Position numbers and translations under genes: made by a program
NCBI RefSeq assembly: GCF_024699985.1
Contig: NZ_JAJONA010000001.1
Span: 310,001 to 374,000 of the forward strand
From: Phenylobacterium sp. J367
Lineage (GTDB): Bacteria; Pseudomonadota; Alphaproteobacteria; Caulobacterales; Caulobacteraceae
Reading direction: 5' to 3'
Length of the DNA: 64,000 nucleotides
Part shown: positions 46,171 through 55,840 of the stretch, one piece after another
Layout of the letters: each line of letters begins with the position of its first letter
How positions within the stretch are numbered: the first letter of the stretch is position 1
The notes under the pieces: model-generated
Database searches by the model: none
Told to the model about the DNA's origin: nothing
The model's input: only the letters and a program-made list of their open reading frames with translations

Positions 46171-47766
46171 TCAGGCGTCGTACAGCCCGGCGAACTCGCG
46201 GTCGGCGTAGTGGCGGACCTTACCGGCGACGAGCGGATCGCGACCGGGTCTCAGCACGAGCATCATGTGATCGGCAAGGCGCATGACCTCATCGGGCGTC
46301 AGCAGATCGCGGCGTACGCGCTGTTCGCTCCAGGACTCGCCTTCGCCCGACGAACTCGATCCCCCCTTCAGGGACGACGTCGAGCCCGAGTTGGTGGTTG
46401 TCCCCTGGGCGATGAAGGTCTCCGTGGTCACGCCCAGCGTTCGCGACACCCATTGGGCGGTGTCGATGTCGGCCACGTTGAAGACCTGGGTGACGGCGGC
46501 GTTGGCGAGGAAGGTCCCATGGCGCTCGCCATACAGCGCCTTCAGCTGGTGCAGGTCCTGCAGGATGGCCCACAGCTGGACGCCGTAGCCGGCCATCAGT
46601 CCGTAGGCTTGGGCGAGAGGCTCGAGGCGGCCGAGAGCCGCGAATTCGTCGAGCAGGAAGAGGATCGGGGATGGGGCGACCCGAGCGCCGGCGCGGCTTC
46701 GGGCGAGCGCGTGGAGGGCCTGGGCGACCAGCAGGCGAAGCCAGCGGGCGTGGGTGCCGAGCCGCTCGGGCGGCAGAACGAGGAAGACGGTGACGCGCTG
46801 GTCGCGCAGGTCCTCGAACGCGAAGTCCGGGCGCGCGAGGCTGTCGGTGATGCGGCGGCTGTCGAGGAAGTGGGTGTGACGCTGAGCTGCGGAGAGCACC
46901 CCGGTGGCCTCGCGGTCGGCCTTGCCCAGATGGCGGTTGGCGGCGCGCGCCACCAGCCCGTCCGCCGCCGGGCTCGCCTGCATCGCCTTCAACGTCGCGG
47001 CAAACCGCGCCGGCGCCGCCGTCAGGAGATCGCGCACGACGGCCAGGGTTGGCCCCTCTGGCGGCGGGTGCGTGACGACGTGCAGGATGACGCCCGCGAT
47101 GAGCGCTTTGGCCTCTTCATTCCAATGGGCTTCGCTCACCTGCTCCGGCGGATCGCAGACCAGCGCCTCCGCGATTAAGGCCGCGTCTTCGGCCAAATCC
47201 AGGCCGAGGGGGGTCCAGGGCCGCGAGCGGGTTGTACGATGCGGTGGGCTGTCCGGAGACCTCGAACGGATCGAGCACATACACGGGTCCGAACCGCGCC
47301 CGCGCGCGGGCGGCGACGCGCGCGTTCTCGCCCTTCGGATCGACGCAAAGCACCGCGCGGTCAGCCAGCAGCAGGTTGGGCAGCACGACGCCGACGCCCT
47401 TCCCCGAGCGGGTCGGGGCGAAGGTGAGCAGATGGCCGGGGCCTTCGTAGCGCATCAGCCAGCCCCCGCGGCGCGGCCGATGATGAGTCCGTCCGCGCCG
47501 CCCAGCGCGCCGCGGGCGCGGCGCTCGTCCCCGAATTGCGCGCTGCCATGGGTCGTCACCGGCCCTTGACCGCCATAGCGACCCCTCCAGCGCAGGAAGC
47601 CGAGAAGCCCGCCCACGACGATGCCCGCGAGCGGGATCACCCACTCCGCGAGGAAGGCGGGCAGGCCGAAGTGGTCGCGGACGATCAGGAAGGGCAGGCA
47701 AGCCAGGACATTGCCCCAGAAGGCCCCGACCAGTGTCGGCCAGATCGCCCCGAGCGCGAGCCTCAA
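46171..47766 (-). CDS. traG: TraG/VirD4-family conjugative coupling protein (two frameshifts)
   Basis: About 530 residues. Two N-terminal membrane helices (IWPTLVGAFWGNVLACLPFLIV and FLAEWVIPLAGIVVGGLLGFL) lead into the ATPase, with Walker A LTFAPTRSGKGVGVVLPNLL and Walker B ILFLLDEFAALG. Typical TraG stretches follow (YNPLAALDP, GTHARWLRLLVAQAL, ILQDLHQLKALYGERHGTFLANA). Frames break near 47467 and near 47215, both in G/C runs. It couples the TraA relaxosome to a secretion channel. The start is probably a TTG at 47766, overlapping the traD stop (TTGA). It is shorter than Ti TraG (about 640 residues). Confidence 0.86.
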
Positions 47767-47981
47767 CCTTGCGCCTCCGCTTCGCTCGCGAAGGCGCGCT
47801 GGCCGCGGCGCCGCCACAGCAGGCGCGTCCCCTCGCCGTCGGCCGCCTTGAGGCGGTCGGCAAGCTCCAGGAAGGCGCCGTAAAGCGCCGCGCGATCATC
47901 GCCCGCGAGATCGACCAAGCCGGCCTTGGCGACCAGGCCGCCCAGCTCGATCAGCTGTCGAGTGCGTTCGCGGCGCTGCAC
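47763..47981 (-). CDS. traD: Conjugal transfer protein TraD
   Basis: A small protein of about 72 residues from a GTG at 47981. VQRRERTRQLIELGGLVAKAGLVDLAGDDRAALYGAFLELADRLKAADGEGTRLLWRRRG matches the Ti-type TraD (about 71 residues), recognisable by RRxRTRxLIELGGLVxKAGL. The open frame upstream overlaps traC in an Arg/Ala-rich non-conserved stretch, so the internal GTG is favoured. TraD is an accessory relaxosome protein. It is coupled to traG by stop/start overlap. Confidence 0.85.
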   Translation of the reverse strand: MQRRERTRQLIELGGLVAKAGLVDLAGDDRAALYGAFLELADRLKAADGEGTRLLWRRRGQRAFASEAEAQG

Positions 47982-48018
47982 GACCCAGGTCCTCGTGTCC
48001 GACCGTGCGTGTGCGGCT

Positions 48019-48318
48019 TCAGCCCGGTGCAGCGCCGCCGCCGTCCGCCGCGCGGCGTTCGCCGCCCCCTGCAGACTTCGGCTGAGACCTGGCCTGTCCC
48101 TGAAAGAAGGCGGCCCCAGCGCGTCGCCATCCCTCACGCGTGCTCGCATCGGCCTTCCCCGCCGCGAGCAGGGCGCCGGCCAGGATCTCCATGTCGAGTT
48201 TGTCGGCTCCGCTGGCGATCACCAGCTCGCCGAACTGCGTGACGCGCCGGCCCTTCAGCGCCTTGGCGCGCTGCTGCAGGGCCTGAAGTTCGGCGTCGAG
48301 GTCGCGCGGCTTCTTCAT
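48019..48318 (-). CDS. traC: Conjugal transfer protein TraC
   Basis: A 99-residue protein, as in Ti plasmids (98). MKKPRDLDAELQALQQRAKALKGRRVTQFGELVIASGADKLDMEILAGALLAA is the TraC pattern: a basic helical start and a GELVIASGADxLD centre. The C-terminus is Gly/Ala-rich. The ATG at 48318 was chosen over upstream codons that run through the palindrome at 48328. It begins the traC-traD-traG operon, leftward from the oriT region. Confidence 0.85.
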   Translation of the reverse strand: MKKPRDLDAELQALQQRAKALKGRRVTQFGELVIASGADKLDMEILAGALLAAGKADASTREGWRRAGAAFFQGQARSQPKSAGGGERRAADGGGAAPG

Positions 48319-48327
48319 GACGGACTC

Positions 48328-48343
48328 CTCCGAGCACTCGGAG
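48328..48343. repeat. Perfect inverted repeat in traC leader
   Basis: CTCCGAG-CA-CTCGGAG lies ten bases upstream of the traC ATG. It may be a binding site or leader hairpin regulating traC. Confidence 0.5.
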
Positions 48344-48368
48344 CCCGAACCCTGCGCGGCCGTCGTCC

Positions 48369-48402
48369 GGCGGGCCATGGGTAAGCTTACGCATGGCCCG
48401 CC
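48369..48402. repeat. 34-base near-perfect inverted repeat in traC-traA intergenic region
   Basis: The arms GGCGGGCCATG (48369 to 48379) and CATGGCCCGCC (48392 to 48402) flank G-GTAAGCTTAC-G, whose centre is itself self-complementary. Only one G/G pair breaks the 34-base symmetry. It lies next to the oriT candidate and between divergent tra promoters. It is a likely site for a tra regulator or relaxosome accessory protein. Confidence 0.7.
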
Positions 48403-48420
48403 CGTCACTCACGGCCGAAG

Positions 48421-48477
48421 GTCTGAGTGCGCGCTTATACGTCGCTGGCGCGACGTGCTTGGGCGGGGAGGGATCGC
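48421..48477. other. Origin of transfer (oriT), Ti/RSF1010 type
   Basis: GAGTGCGCGCTTATACGTCG (48425 to 48444) is followed by the hairpin ACGTCGC-TGGC-GCGACGT (48439 to 48456) and then GCTTGGGCGGGG. This is very close to the nick-region layout of Ti plasmid oriT (GCGCAATTATACGTCGCTG, then CGCGACG) and, more distantly, RSF1010. It sits between traC and traA, as in Ti plasmids. The exact nick site is not assigned. Confidence 0.78.
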
Positions 48478-51083
48478 ATGGCGATCTATCACTTCTCGGC
48501 GAAGGTGGTCTCGCGGGCCAAGGGCTCGTCGGCGGTCGCGGCCGCTGCCTACCGCTCGGCCTCGCGGCTGCACGACGAACGCCTGGATCGGGCGCACGAC
48601 TTCTCCGCCAAGGCCGGCGTCGTCCATTCCGAGGTCCTGCTGCCCGAGGGCGCGCCTGAGCGCTGGCGCGACCGCGAGACGCTCTGGAACGAGGTCGAGG
48701 GGCGCGAGGTCCGCAAGGATGCGCAGCTCGCGCGCGAGGTGGAGTTCGCGCTGCCACGCGAACTCTCGAAAGCCGACGGCGTCGAGCTCGCGCGGTCGTT
48801 CGTGCAGCGCGAGCTCGTCGGCAAGGGCATGGTCGCCGACCTCAACGTGCATTGGGATGTCGGCCCCGACGGCGAGGCCAAGCCGCACGCCCACGTGATG
48901 CTCGCGCTGCGCTCGGCCGGGCCAGACGGGTTCGGCGGCAAGGTCCGCGATTGGAACGCCACCGACCGGCTCGTGGCCTGGCGGGAGGCGTGGGCGGACC
49001 ACGCGAACCGGCGGCTCGCCGAACTCGGCTTCGACACCCGCATCGACGCGCGCGCCCTGAAGGACCAGGGCGTCGACCTGGAGCCGCAGAACAAGATCGG
49101 TGCTTCGGGCGCGCGGCGCGAGATCCACGGCGATGCGGCCGAACGCGTGGAGGACCATCGCGCGATCGCCCGGCGGAACGGCGAGCGGATCCTCGCCGAG
49201 CCGCGGATCGCGCTGTCGGCCATCACCCATCAGCAGGCGACCTTCACCGACCACGATCTCGCGCGGTTCGCCCATCGCCACAGCGACGGCCGCGCGCAGT
49301 TCGACGCCGTGCTCGCCAGGGTGCGGGCGAGCGACGAGATCGTACGCCTGGGCCGCGACGGGCGAGGCCGCGAACGGTTCACCAGCCGCGAGATGCTGCG
49401 GATCGAGCGTGGGCTCGAGAGCCAGGCGGACCGGATGGCGGCACGCCCGGGGCATGCGGTCACCGAGGCCGGCAAGGCCGCGGCCCTGTCGCGGTCGACG
49501 ACCGCCGGCTTGGACCTGTCGAGCGCGCAACGCGACGCCCTGGCGCATGTCACCCGCCGAGGCGATCTCGCGCTGCTGATCGGCTACGCCGGCACGGGCA
49601 AGAGCGCCCTCCTGGGCGTGTCGCGGGACGCCTGGGAGGCGCAGGGCTATCGCGTCCGCGGCGCGGCGCTGTCGGGCATGGCGGCCGAAAGCCTGGAGGC
49701 CGGCTCCGGCATTGCCTCGCGGACGCTCGCCAGCCTCGAACATGCGTGGGCCCGCGACCGCGAGATGCCGGGGCCGCGCGACGTGTTGGTGATCGACGAG
49801 GCCGGACTGGTCGGATCTAGGCAGATGGCTCGCGTCCTGGCCCAGGCTCACGCGGCCGGCGCGAAGGTGGTGATGGTCGGCGACGCCGAGCAGCTGCAGG
49901 CGATCGAGGCCGGCGCCGCGTTTCGGGCGCTCGCCGAACGGCACGGGGCCCACGAACTGACGGAAGTGCGCCGCCAGCGGATCGACTGGCAGCGCGACGC
50001 CACGCGCCAGCTTGCCACCGGGCGCACGGTGCAGGCCCTCTCGGCCTACGCGGCCGCCGGCGCGGTGCACGGCCACGATGATGCCGAAGGTGCGCGGGGA
50101 GGGGTGGTCGCGGGCTGGTGGCGCGACCGGCAGACGGCGCCGGCCGCCTCGCAGGTGATGCTCGCCTACACGCGCGACGACGTGGCGGCCCTCAACGGAC
50201 TCGCGCGAGGCCGCATGCAGGCGGCGGGCGCGCTTGGGCCGGACCACAGGATCGAGACCACGCGCGGCGCACGTCTCTTCGCGGCGGGCGAACGGATCGT
50301 CTTCCTCCGCAACGAGCGCGAGCTCGGCGTAAAGAACGGGACGCTGGGGACGCTCGACGAGGTCGGCGCCACGCGCATGACCGTGCGCCTGGACGACGGC
50401 CGCCGCGTGGCCTTCGATCACAAGGCCTACACGGACCTCGACCACGGCTACGCGACGACCATCCACAAGTCGCAGGGCGTCACCGTCGACAGGGCGCACG
50501 TGCTGGCGGGCGGCTATATGGACCGGCATGCGACCTACGTGGCGCTTTCGCGCCATCGCGACGCCGTCGCGCTGCACTATGACCGGCAGACCTACGCCGA
50601 TCTAGGTGCGCTCGGCCGGGCCCTGTCGCGCGAGCGCGGCAAGGACTCGACCCTGGACTATCCGGAACTTTTCGCCGAGCGGCGCGGCCTCAGCGTGGTT
50701 GCGGGCCGCCTGTTCCGGGGGTTCCGCCCCCGTCGCCCACTCCATCTGTCAGCCGCGAAGCCCGGCAGGATGAGCTCGCCTACGTCCAGGCCTACGCCCG
50801 CGCCTGGCAGGACGGCGCGCGCATGCGTGCGGCCGGCCGTGAACCGCTGGCGCACCAGCGGCTTGCGCTTGACCGGGCGGCCGGCGCGCTGGACCGCGTG
50901 AGCCCCGGCGTGGCGGCCAAGGTCGCCGCGGCGCTGGAGCATGATCCGACGCTGGCCACGAGCGCCGCGCGCGGACGCCCGTCAGCCCTTCTCCGCGCCG
51001 CCGAGCGTGGCCCAGGTCTCGACGTCCAGACGTCGGTCGACCTCGACCGCGGGCTCCGCCGCGACCCCGGACTTGAGCGATGA
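48478..51083 (+). CDS. traA: Ti-type conjugative relaxase TraA (frameshifted)
   Basis: About 868 residues. The N-terminal MobA/MobL relaxase begins MAIYHFSAKVVSRAKGSSAVAAAAYRSASR; metal-binding histidines are in DLNVHWDVG (His125) and PHAHVMLAL (His137, His139). The RecD-like helicase follows, with Walker A GYAGTGKSALLG (369 to 376), VLVIDEAGLVGSRQMARVL and YATTIHKSQGVTVDRAHV. The frame breaks near 50740 in CCCACTCC; the tail REARQDELAYVQAYARAWQDGARMRAAG follows. TraA nicks oriT and unwinds the transferred strand. Ti TraA is longer (about 1,100 residues), lacking nothing in the first two domains. It is divergent from traC across oriT. Confidence 0.93.
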
Positions 51084-51757
51084 GCCTGCAGCCCGACGAT
51101 GCGGCGGCCGACGCCTTCGAGCGCCTCCGGACCGAGGTGGCGCTCCTGCGCCGCGCGGTCGAGGGCCTGGCCGCCGAGGGCGGGCCGGAGGCGGTCGACT
51201 ACAGCCCGACCCTCGCCGAACTGTCCGACGCCATCGCTGAGGTGGGCGCCCAAGCCACGGCATTGGGCGAGCGTCCGGTCCTGGCGCTCGCGCCGGATCA
51301 ACTGGGGTCCCTATTCCAGATCGCAGCGGCCAAGGTCCTTGCCAGACCGGTCGCGGAACTCGAACGGGAGAAGATCGCGCTTGCCCGGGCGACCGACGCC
51401 GTGGCCGCCGCGCACCAGGCCTCCCTGGCGAGGACGCGATCCTGGCGGAGAACGGCCGCCCTGTTGGGGTGCGGCGCCGTCGTAGGCCTCCTGCTCTGCA
51501 GCGTCCTGGTGGGCCCGTTGACGCGGCTGCTGCCGAGCAGTTGGGGCGTCCCCGAGCGGCTGGCGGCCGCCACCCTGGACCTGCCGTTGGCGCCGGCTGG
51601 AGAGAGACTGCTGCGGCGTGGCGAGCCCGAGATCTGGGAAGCCCTGGAGATCGCCCGGGCGCTGCCCGCCGCCGAACGGGCGGCGCTGCGGGGCTGCCTG
51701 GCCCGGCCGACAGAGACCCGGCGCCGGACATGTACGGTCAAGCTTGGGCGCTCCTGA
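51080..51757 (+). CDS. DUF6118-like membrane protein downstream of traA
   Basis: A 225-residue protein. A soluble N-terminus (DAFERLRTEVALLRRAVEGLAAEG, then TLAELSDAIAEVGAQATALGERPVLAL) precedes one membrane helix (TAALLGCGAVVGLLLCSVLVGPLTRLL) and a short C-terminal region with two cysteines (ALRGCLARP, RRRTCTVKLG). The layout matches the DUF6118 proteins that follow traA in alphaproteobacterial islands; function unknown. Its ATG overlaps the traA stop (ATGA), so they are coupled. A clean terminator follows. Confidence 0.78.
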   Translation: MSLQPDDAAADAFERLRTEVALLRRAVEGLAAEGGPEAVDYSPTLAELSDAIAEVGAQATALGERPVLALAPDQLGSLFQIAAAKVLARPVAELEREKIALARATDAVAAAHQASLARTRSWRRTAALLGCGAVVGLLLCSVLVGPLTRLLPSSWGVPERLAAATLDLPLAPAGERLLRRGEPEIWEALEIARALPAAERAALRGCLARPTETRRRTCTVKLGRS

Positions 51758-51776
51758 TCGGCGCGGCGTGCGCAAT

Positions 51777-51803
51777 AAAATGGCGAGCAGCCCGCCATTT
51801 TTT
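51777..51803 (+). terminator. Rho-independent terminator ending the traA operon
   Basis: AAAATGGCG (51777 to 51785) pairs with CGCCATTTT (51793 to 51801) around AGCAGCC, followed by more T. It lies 20 bases after the stop at 51757. Confidence 0.9.
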
Positions 51804-51883
51804 GGCGCCTACAGGTTGTGTTTGTCGGTCGATGCTTCTTGCGGTAGCGTTGTCGCTGAGTTTGCAGAGTACGCGGCCACCAA

Positions 51884-52135
51884 ATGCGTATGCTTAAGCT
51901 TGAAGACTCCTCTCTCGCTTCCAAGCGTGACTTGGTTGTTCTCAGTCGCCGCCAGATCGAATGCCTAAGCTGGGCGGAGGCGGGCAAGAGCGCTCGCGAC
52001 ACGGGCCAGATCCTCGGCATTTCCCAGCGCACGGTGGAGAAGCACCTGGAGCAGGCCTACGAAACCCTGGGCGTTCGCACGCGCATCCAAGCGGTCGTGC
52101 GGGCTCGTCAGCTCGGCCTCCTCAACGAGGGTTGA
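51884..52135 (+). CDS. LuxR-type helix-turn-helix regulator, single domain
   Basis: An 83-residue protein consisting of almost nothing but a GerE/LuxR DNA-binding domain: LSRRQIECLSWAEAGKSARDTGQILGISQRTVEKHLEQAYETLGVRTRIQAVVRARQLGLL. The TVEKHLxxAYxxLGVxTRxQAV helix is diagnostic. There is no autoinducer or receiver domain. The 125 bases upstream are AT-richer than the flanks. It may regulate tra genes, as LuxR-type TraR does in Ti plasmids, although the lack of a ligand domain argues for a different input. Confidence 0.86.
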   Translation: MRMLKLEDSSLASKRDLVVLSRRQIECLSWAEAGKSARDTGQILGISQRTVEKHLEQAYETLGVRTRIQAVVRARQLGLLNEG

Positions 52136-52306
52136 GGCTCTGCGCTGTCTCGCCCAGATCGCCAGCCTGCCGTTTGATTATCAGCATGCGCATAAGTCGT
52201 ACGCGCCCGTAGCCTTCGGTTTTGCCTTCAACCGCTTCCGCTCCCAAGGCGGTCGAGAAGCGTCACGGCACGTTTGGCGGTCTGAGCGCCTGCCCCTCGC
52301 CAGCCG

Positions 52307-53141
52307 TCAGTCGATCCCAAACGTCAGCGTCGCCCAATTGGATTCGTAGGTCGCATCACCTGTCGCGGGCTGCATGTTGATCAGGGTGATGAACCAGCGC
52401 CCGGGCTGGGTGACCTGGAAGGCGGCCTTGCCGGTTTCGTCGGTGCGCAGGCGGACAGCCCGTTGCGTCTGACCTTCGGGCCCCGAGCCCTTGAAGCCTT
52501 CGAAGCTGGCGTAGACCAGCTGGCCCGCCATGGGCTGGCCCTTGATCAGCGCCTGGAAGTCGAGGGGTGTCGCCGACCTTCACGGCGGCCGGGTTCTTCC
52601 CGAGCAGAATCTCGGCCGGGAAGCCGAGCGGCCGGGCGTAGTCGTCCGTCTGAGCGCCGCCCACCTGGACTATGGTCTTCACATGCTTGGAGTAGCGCTC
52701 CTTCACCGGGGTGCGCGGGACGTTGGCGGCCTGGCGCGCCTTCAGCGTATCCTCGATGCCGTCGTGCAGCAGGTATTCCTCGAAATTGTCGGCAGAGAGC
52801 TCGATGATCCGCGGCGCCGTCGAGACGCCGACGACGTAACTGCCCGGGCCACCCACTGTGAGGTCAAGGTAGGAGGTCGCCTTGTCGTCCCGCCACTGCG
52901 CCGGGTCCGGGGCCGAAGACCCCCCGGCCCCGACCACCATGACGGACGTCATGCGATCGCGGCTGATCGGATTCTCGCTCTTGTCGATCGTCCCGTTGAA
53001 GAGCGCGATGGTGGTCTTGGCGCCCGGCGCCAGCTCGAACTGCGCCGGCTTCAGGAACATCTCGTGCGCGCTGGCCGAAAGCGGGAGCGCGAAGACTGCG
53101 CCGAGGCTGAGGGCGAAGAGGGTCAGGGTCTGGCGCATCAT
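52307..53141 (-). CDS. DUF4198 (COG5266) periplasmic protein (frameshifted)
   Basis: About 277 residues. The signal peptide MMRQTLTLFALSLGAVFALPLSASA is followed at once by HEMFLKPAQFELAPGAKTTIALFNGTIDKSENP, the usual N-terminus of DUF4198/CbiK-like periplasmic proteins with its conserved leading His. Later parts read SYLDLTVGGPGSYVVGVSTAPRIIEL, FPAEILLGKNPAAVKVGDTLDFQALIKGQPMAGQLVYASFEGF and FQVTQPGRWFITLINMQ. COG5266 proteins are linked to Co/Ni transport. The frame breaks near 52568 in a CCCC run. It is the distal gene of the metal cluster, next to the anchored-protein/HupE pair. Confidence 0.85.
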
Positions 53142-53166
53142 CGGGGTTCCTCGCTGCGGGGGGCGT

Positions 53167-53837
53167 CTAGCGCGGCGGGGCGGCGGCGGTGGGCTGGATG
53201 CCCGCGAGGTTGCCCTCCTCGCCGGCCGCGACGAGTTCGTAGAAGCCCGACAGCTTCAGGCGCACCTTGATCGGCTGGCCCGAGCGGTTGCGGAAATACC
53301 AGCCGTGGATGCCGTCGACGGGAGCCACCAACGAGCCATTGGCGGCGGCGCCGCTGCCGCGCTCGTAGTCGGCGACGCTCACTGGGCCGCCCTTGGCCTG
53401 GGCCGCCTCGGTGTGGCCGTGGAAGTCGAACATCAGGTCTTCGGGCGTTCCCAGCCCTTCGGCCTGCCAGCTGTAGAGCACGGCCGCACCCTTCGGGAGG
53501 CGGACCTTGAATTCCAGGGCGTTGCGGCGGGCCTCGTCGCCATCGGCGGCGAGCGGAATCTCGAAGGTGTCGGTCCGGAAGGCCGTGGCCTGCTTTTGCG
53601 CGACGGGGCCGCTGGCCGCGTCCGTGGCGACCACTTCCTCCTTGGGCCCATAGCCGCGACAGGCCGGTGGCGCGCCCAAGGCCCAGCGGGTCCTGGTTGT
53701 ATTCGGCCGGCAGGATGGCCGCGAAGGTGATCACGGCCGCCACCAGGGCCGCGCCGCCGACGGACAGCAGCAGGGTGCGCCTGGAGGGCGTGGCGGGATC
53801 GGGCGCGCCGGCGGCGGGGGGTCTTGAGGTCCGACAT
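53167..53837 (-). CDS. Membrane-anchored periplasmic protein, copy 1 (two frameshifts)
   Basis: About 223 residues. One N-terminal membrane helix (TLLLSVGGAALVAAVITFAAILPAEYNQDPLGLGRATGLSRLWA) is followed by a periplasmic domain: FRTDTFEIPLAADGDEARRNALEFKVRLPKGAAVLYSWQAEG, LMFDFHGHTEAAQ, GSLVAPVDGIHGWYFRNRSGQPIKVRLKLSGFYELV. The same order, with clear identity (AILPAE.N.DPLGLGR..GL.RLWA, VRLKLAGFYELV), is found in copy 2 at 62822. Frames break near 53815 and near 53660. The ATG overlaps the HupE stop by one base. The FHGH segment is a candidate metal site. Its role is unknown. Confidence 0.8.
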
Positions 53838-54552
53838 CAGGCCGGTGCTCCATAGGCGAGGCCTCCGAGTTGGAAGCCGATCAGCAGGAAGCCCGCCAGC
53901 ATGATCACGACGTTGGCGGCGGTGGACATGCCGCGGTAGCCGGGCAGCGTCCGCCAGACCAGGATCAGGGCGAGCATGAAGGTGAGCGCGATCAGCTGGC
54001 CGATCTCCACGCCCACGTTGAACGACAGCATGTTGGTGAGCAGGCCCTGCTTGGGCAGCTCCAGCGCCTGCAGCTTGGTCGCCAGGCCGAAGCCATGGAT
54101 CAGGCCGAAGCCGAAGACCGCGGCTCGCTGGTCCGGCTGGACGCCGAACAGGGTGCGGAAGCCGCCCAGGTTGTCGAACGCCTTGTAGGCCACGGACAGG
54201 CCGATGATGGCGTCGACCAAGTAGGGGGTTCACCTCGATACGACCCAGAACACCGGCCAGCAGGGTCAGCGAATGGCCGACCGAGAAGAGCGTCACATAG
54301 AGGCCGACGTCCCTCATCCGGTAGAGGAAGAAGATCACCCCCCAGGATGAAGAGCAGGTGGTCGTAGCCCGTGACCATGTGCTTCGCGCCCAAGTACAGG
54401 AACGGGATGATGTCGGGGCCGGTGGTGGCGGCCACGAAGGCCGCGTCCTTGCCGCCCAGGCCGTGCGCCCCTGCAGGGCCGGCGATGGCCATTGCCAGCA
54501 GCAGACAGACGCCCAGCGCGACGGGGCCCGCAGTGAGACGGGGTGGTTTCAC
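53837..54552 (-). CDS. HupE/UreJ-family metal permease, copy 1 (two frameshifts)
   Basis: About 238 residues with a leader helix and about six membrane segments. A signal-like start (PVALGVCLLLAMAIAGPAGAHGLGGKDAAFV) leads to the metal-binding motif LGAKHMVTGYDHLLFILG, the HxxxGxDH signature of HupE/UreJ. GHSLTLLAGVLG, VDAIIGLSVAYKAFDNLGGFRTLFG and GFGLIHGFGLATKLQAL follow. The family carries Ni or Co inward. Frames break near 54340 and near 54224 in C and G runs. The following anchored-protein gene overlaps its stop, so the two form a unit that is duplicated at 62822 to 64000. Confidence 0.87.
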
Positions 54553-54583
54553 AGATGGATCCGGGGTTCGGGTGTGAGCGGGT

Positions 54584-54902
54584 TCAGCCGCCCTTGGAGG
54601 GGGCGGTGATGTTCACGTCGATGGCGATCAGCGAGCTCATGTTGTCGCCGAAGCCAATGGCGTTCACCGTCTGGCCGACCTTGACGTCCTTGATGCCGAG
54701 GCGTTGGCCGCTCTTGGCGACGCGGGTGTTGCCGTCCACCTCAAGGGTGACGACCTTGCCGTCCTTCATCTTGACCTGGATGGTCTTGGCCGTGACCGCG
54801 GTGACCTGACCGGCGACCGGCATTTCGTCATGGGCGGTGGCCGGAAGCGCCACGCCCAGAAGGGCGGTAACGGCGACGATGGGGGGCGAGAAGCTTGCGC
54901 AT
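54584..54902 (-). CDS. Small periplasmic protein of OB-like fold (frameshifted)
   Basis: About 105 residues. The signal peptide MRKLLAPIVAVTALLGVALPATA is restored by removing one C near 54886. The mature domain reads HDEMPVAGQVTAVTAKTIQVKMKDGKVVTLEVDGNTRVAKSGQRLGIKDVKVGQTVNAIGFGDN, a beta-rich pattern like DUF5666/CusF-type periplasmic proteins. The leading His-Asp-Glu-Met is a possible metal ligand set. It lies between the GntR regulator and the HupE gene on the same strand. The role is inferred from context only. Confidence 0.72.
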
Positions 54903-54926
54903 CGGAAACTCCAGAAGGATCAGGGG

Positions 54927-55664
54927 TCAAACCGCCGGCGTGCTGGGCCGGTGGGCAAAGCGGGCGACGAGGTCGTAGGCGTCACCCGGATAGGTCAGAC
55001 GGACATGGGTGATCTTGTCGGCGCCGCGCCAGGTCCGGCGCTCGACAATCAGGCAGGCCGTGACGGTGTCGATCGCGAGGATCGCGCCGGTGGCGCGGGA
55101 AGCGTTCGCCGCGCTGATGCGGTGTTCGGCTTCCGTCCAAGGCACATGCGCCAGGAGCCAGCTGTTCGGCGGAAGTACGCCGAAGTCCACGCGCTCGGCC
55201 TCCGGAACGGCCTCGAGGTTGATCAGTCGCTCCTCGAGTCCGTAGGGCCGACCGGCCGCGCGGTGCAGGCAGCGCAGAGACAGGATCTCGACGGTACGGT
55301 CGAGGTCGAGGAGGGTGAGTTCAGCCCGCGTGGCCGGGCGGATGGCGCGGGAAAGAAGCTCGTAGCCATAGGCTTCGCCGCGGGAGGCGACTTCGGCGGC
55401 GATGTCCGGGATGTCGATAACCGCCGAATGGGTGCGCGGGCGCGCGACGAACGTCCCGGCACGCCGCCGACGCTCTATCAGGCCGGAATCCGCGAGCGGG
55501 CCCAGCGCGCGGCTGACCGTCATCCGCGAGCAACCGTACTGCTCGGTGAGCTCGTGCTCGAAAGGAATGCGGTGACCGGGCGGCCAGGCTCCGGACAGGA
55601 TCCGATCGGAGATCTCCGCACGGATCCGCCGCATCAGGGACCTTTCGGGGTTTTCGACTTTCAC
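54927..55664 (-). CDS. GntR-family regulator with UTRA domain (HutC-like)
   Basis: About 245 residues. The winged-helix domain reads MRRIRAEISDRILSGAWPPGHRIPFEHELTEQYGCSRMTVSRALGPLADSGLIERRRRAGTFVA. It is followed by a HutC-type UTRA ligand domain (AAEVASRGEAYGYELLSRAIRPATRAEL, YGLEERLINLEAVPEAERVDF, HRISAANASRATGAILAIDTVTACLIVERRTW). HutC represses histidine-use genes in response to urocanate, but no hut genes are seen here, so the ligand is open. The start may be GTG at 55664 or ATG at 55634; the GTG gives the normal N-terminal length. A HutC-like palindrome at 60415 suggests it controls the receptor gene. Confidence 0.88.
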   Translation of the reverse strand: MKVENPERSLMRRIRAEISDRILSGAWPPGHRIPFEHELTEQYGCSRMTVSRALGPLADSGLIERRRRAGTFVARPRTHSAVIDIPDIAAEVASRGEAYGYELLSRAIRPATRAELTLLDLDRTVEILSLRCLHRAAGRPYGLEERLINLEAVPEAERVDFGVLPPNSWLLAHVPWTEAEHRISAANASRATGAILAIDTVTACLIVERRTWRGADKITHVRLTYPGDAYDLVARFAHRPSTPAV

Positions 55665-55840
55665 GCGCAGGCCGCTCCTGCTCCTTGGTCCTTGTCCGCG
55701 CCGCAACGTCCTGGCCGAGGCCGCCCTGCACAGATTTGCCGACGCCACGGGCGTCCGAACGATGGCGTCCCGGAAGGCCCGCTCCCGCGCCATCGGGCCG
55801 GCGGGGGCCGCGCGGTCGATGACTCTGGAGCGGAGCGTAC

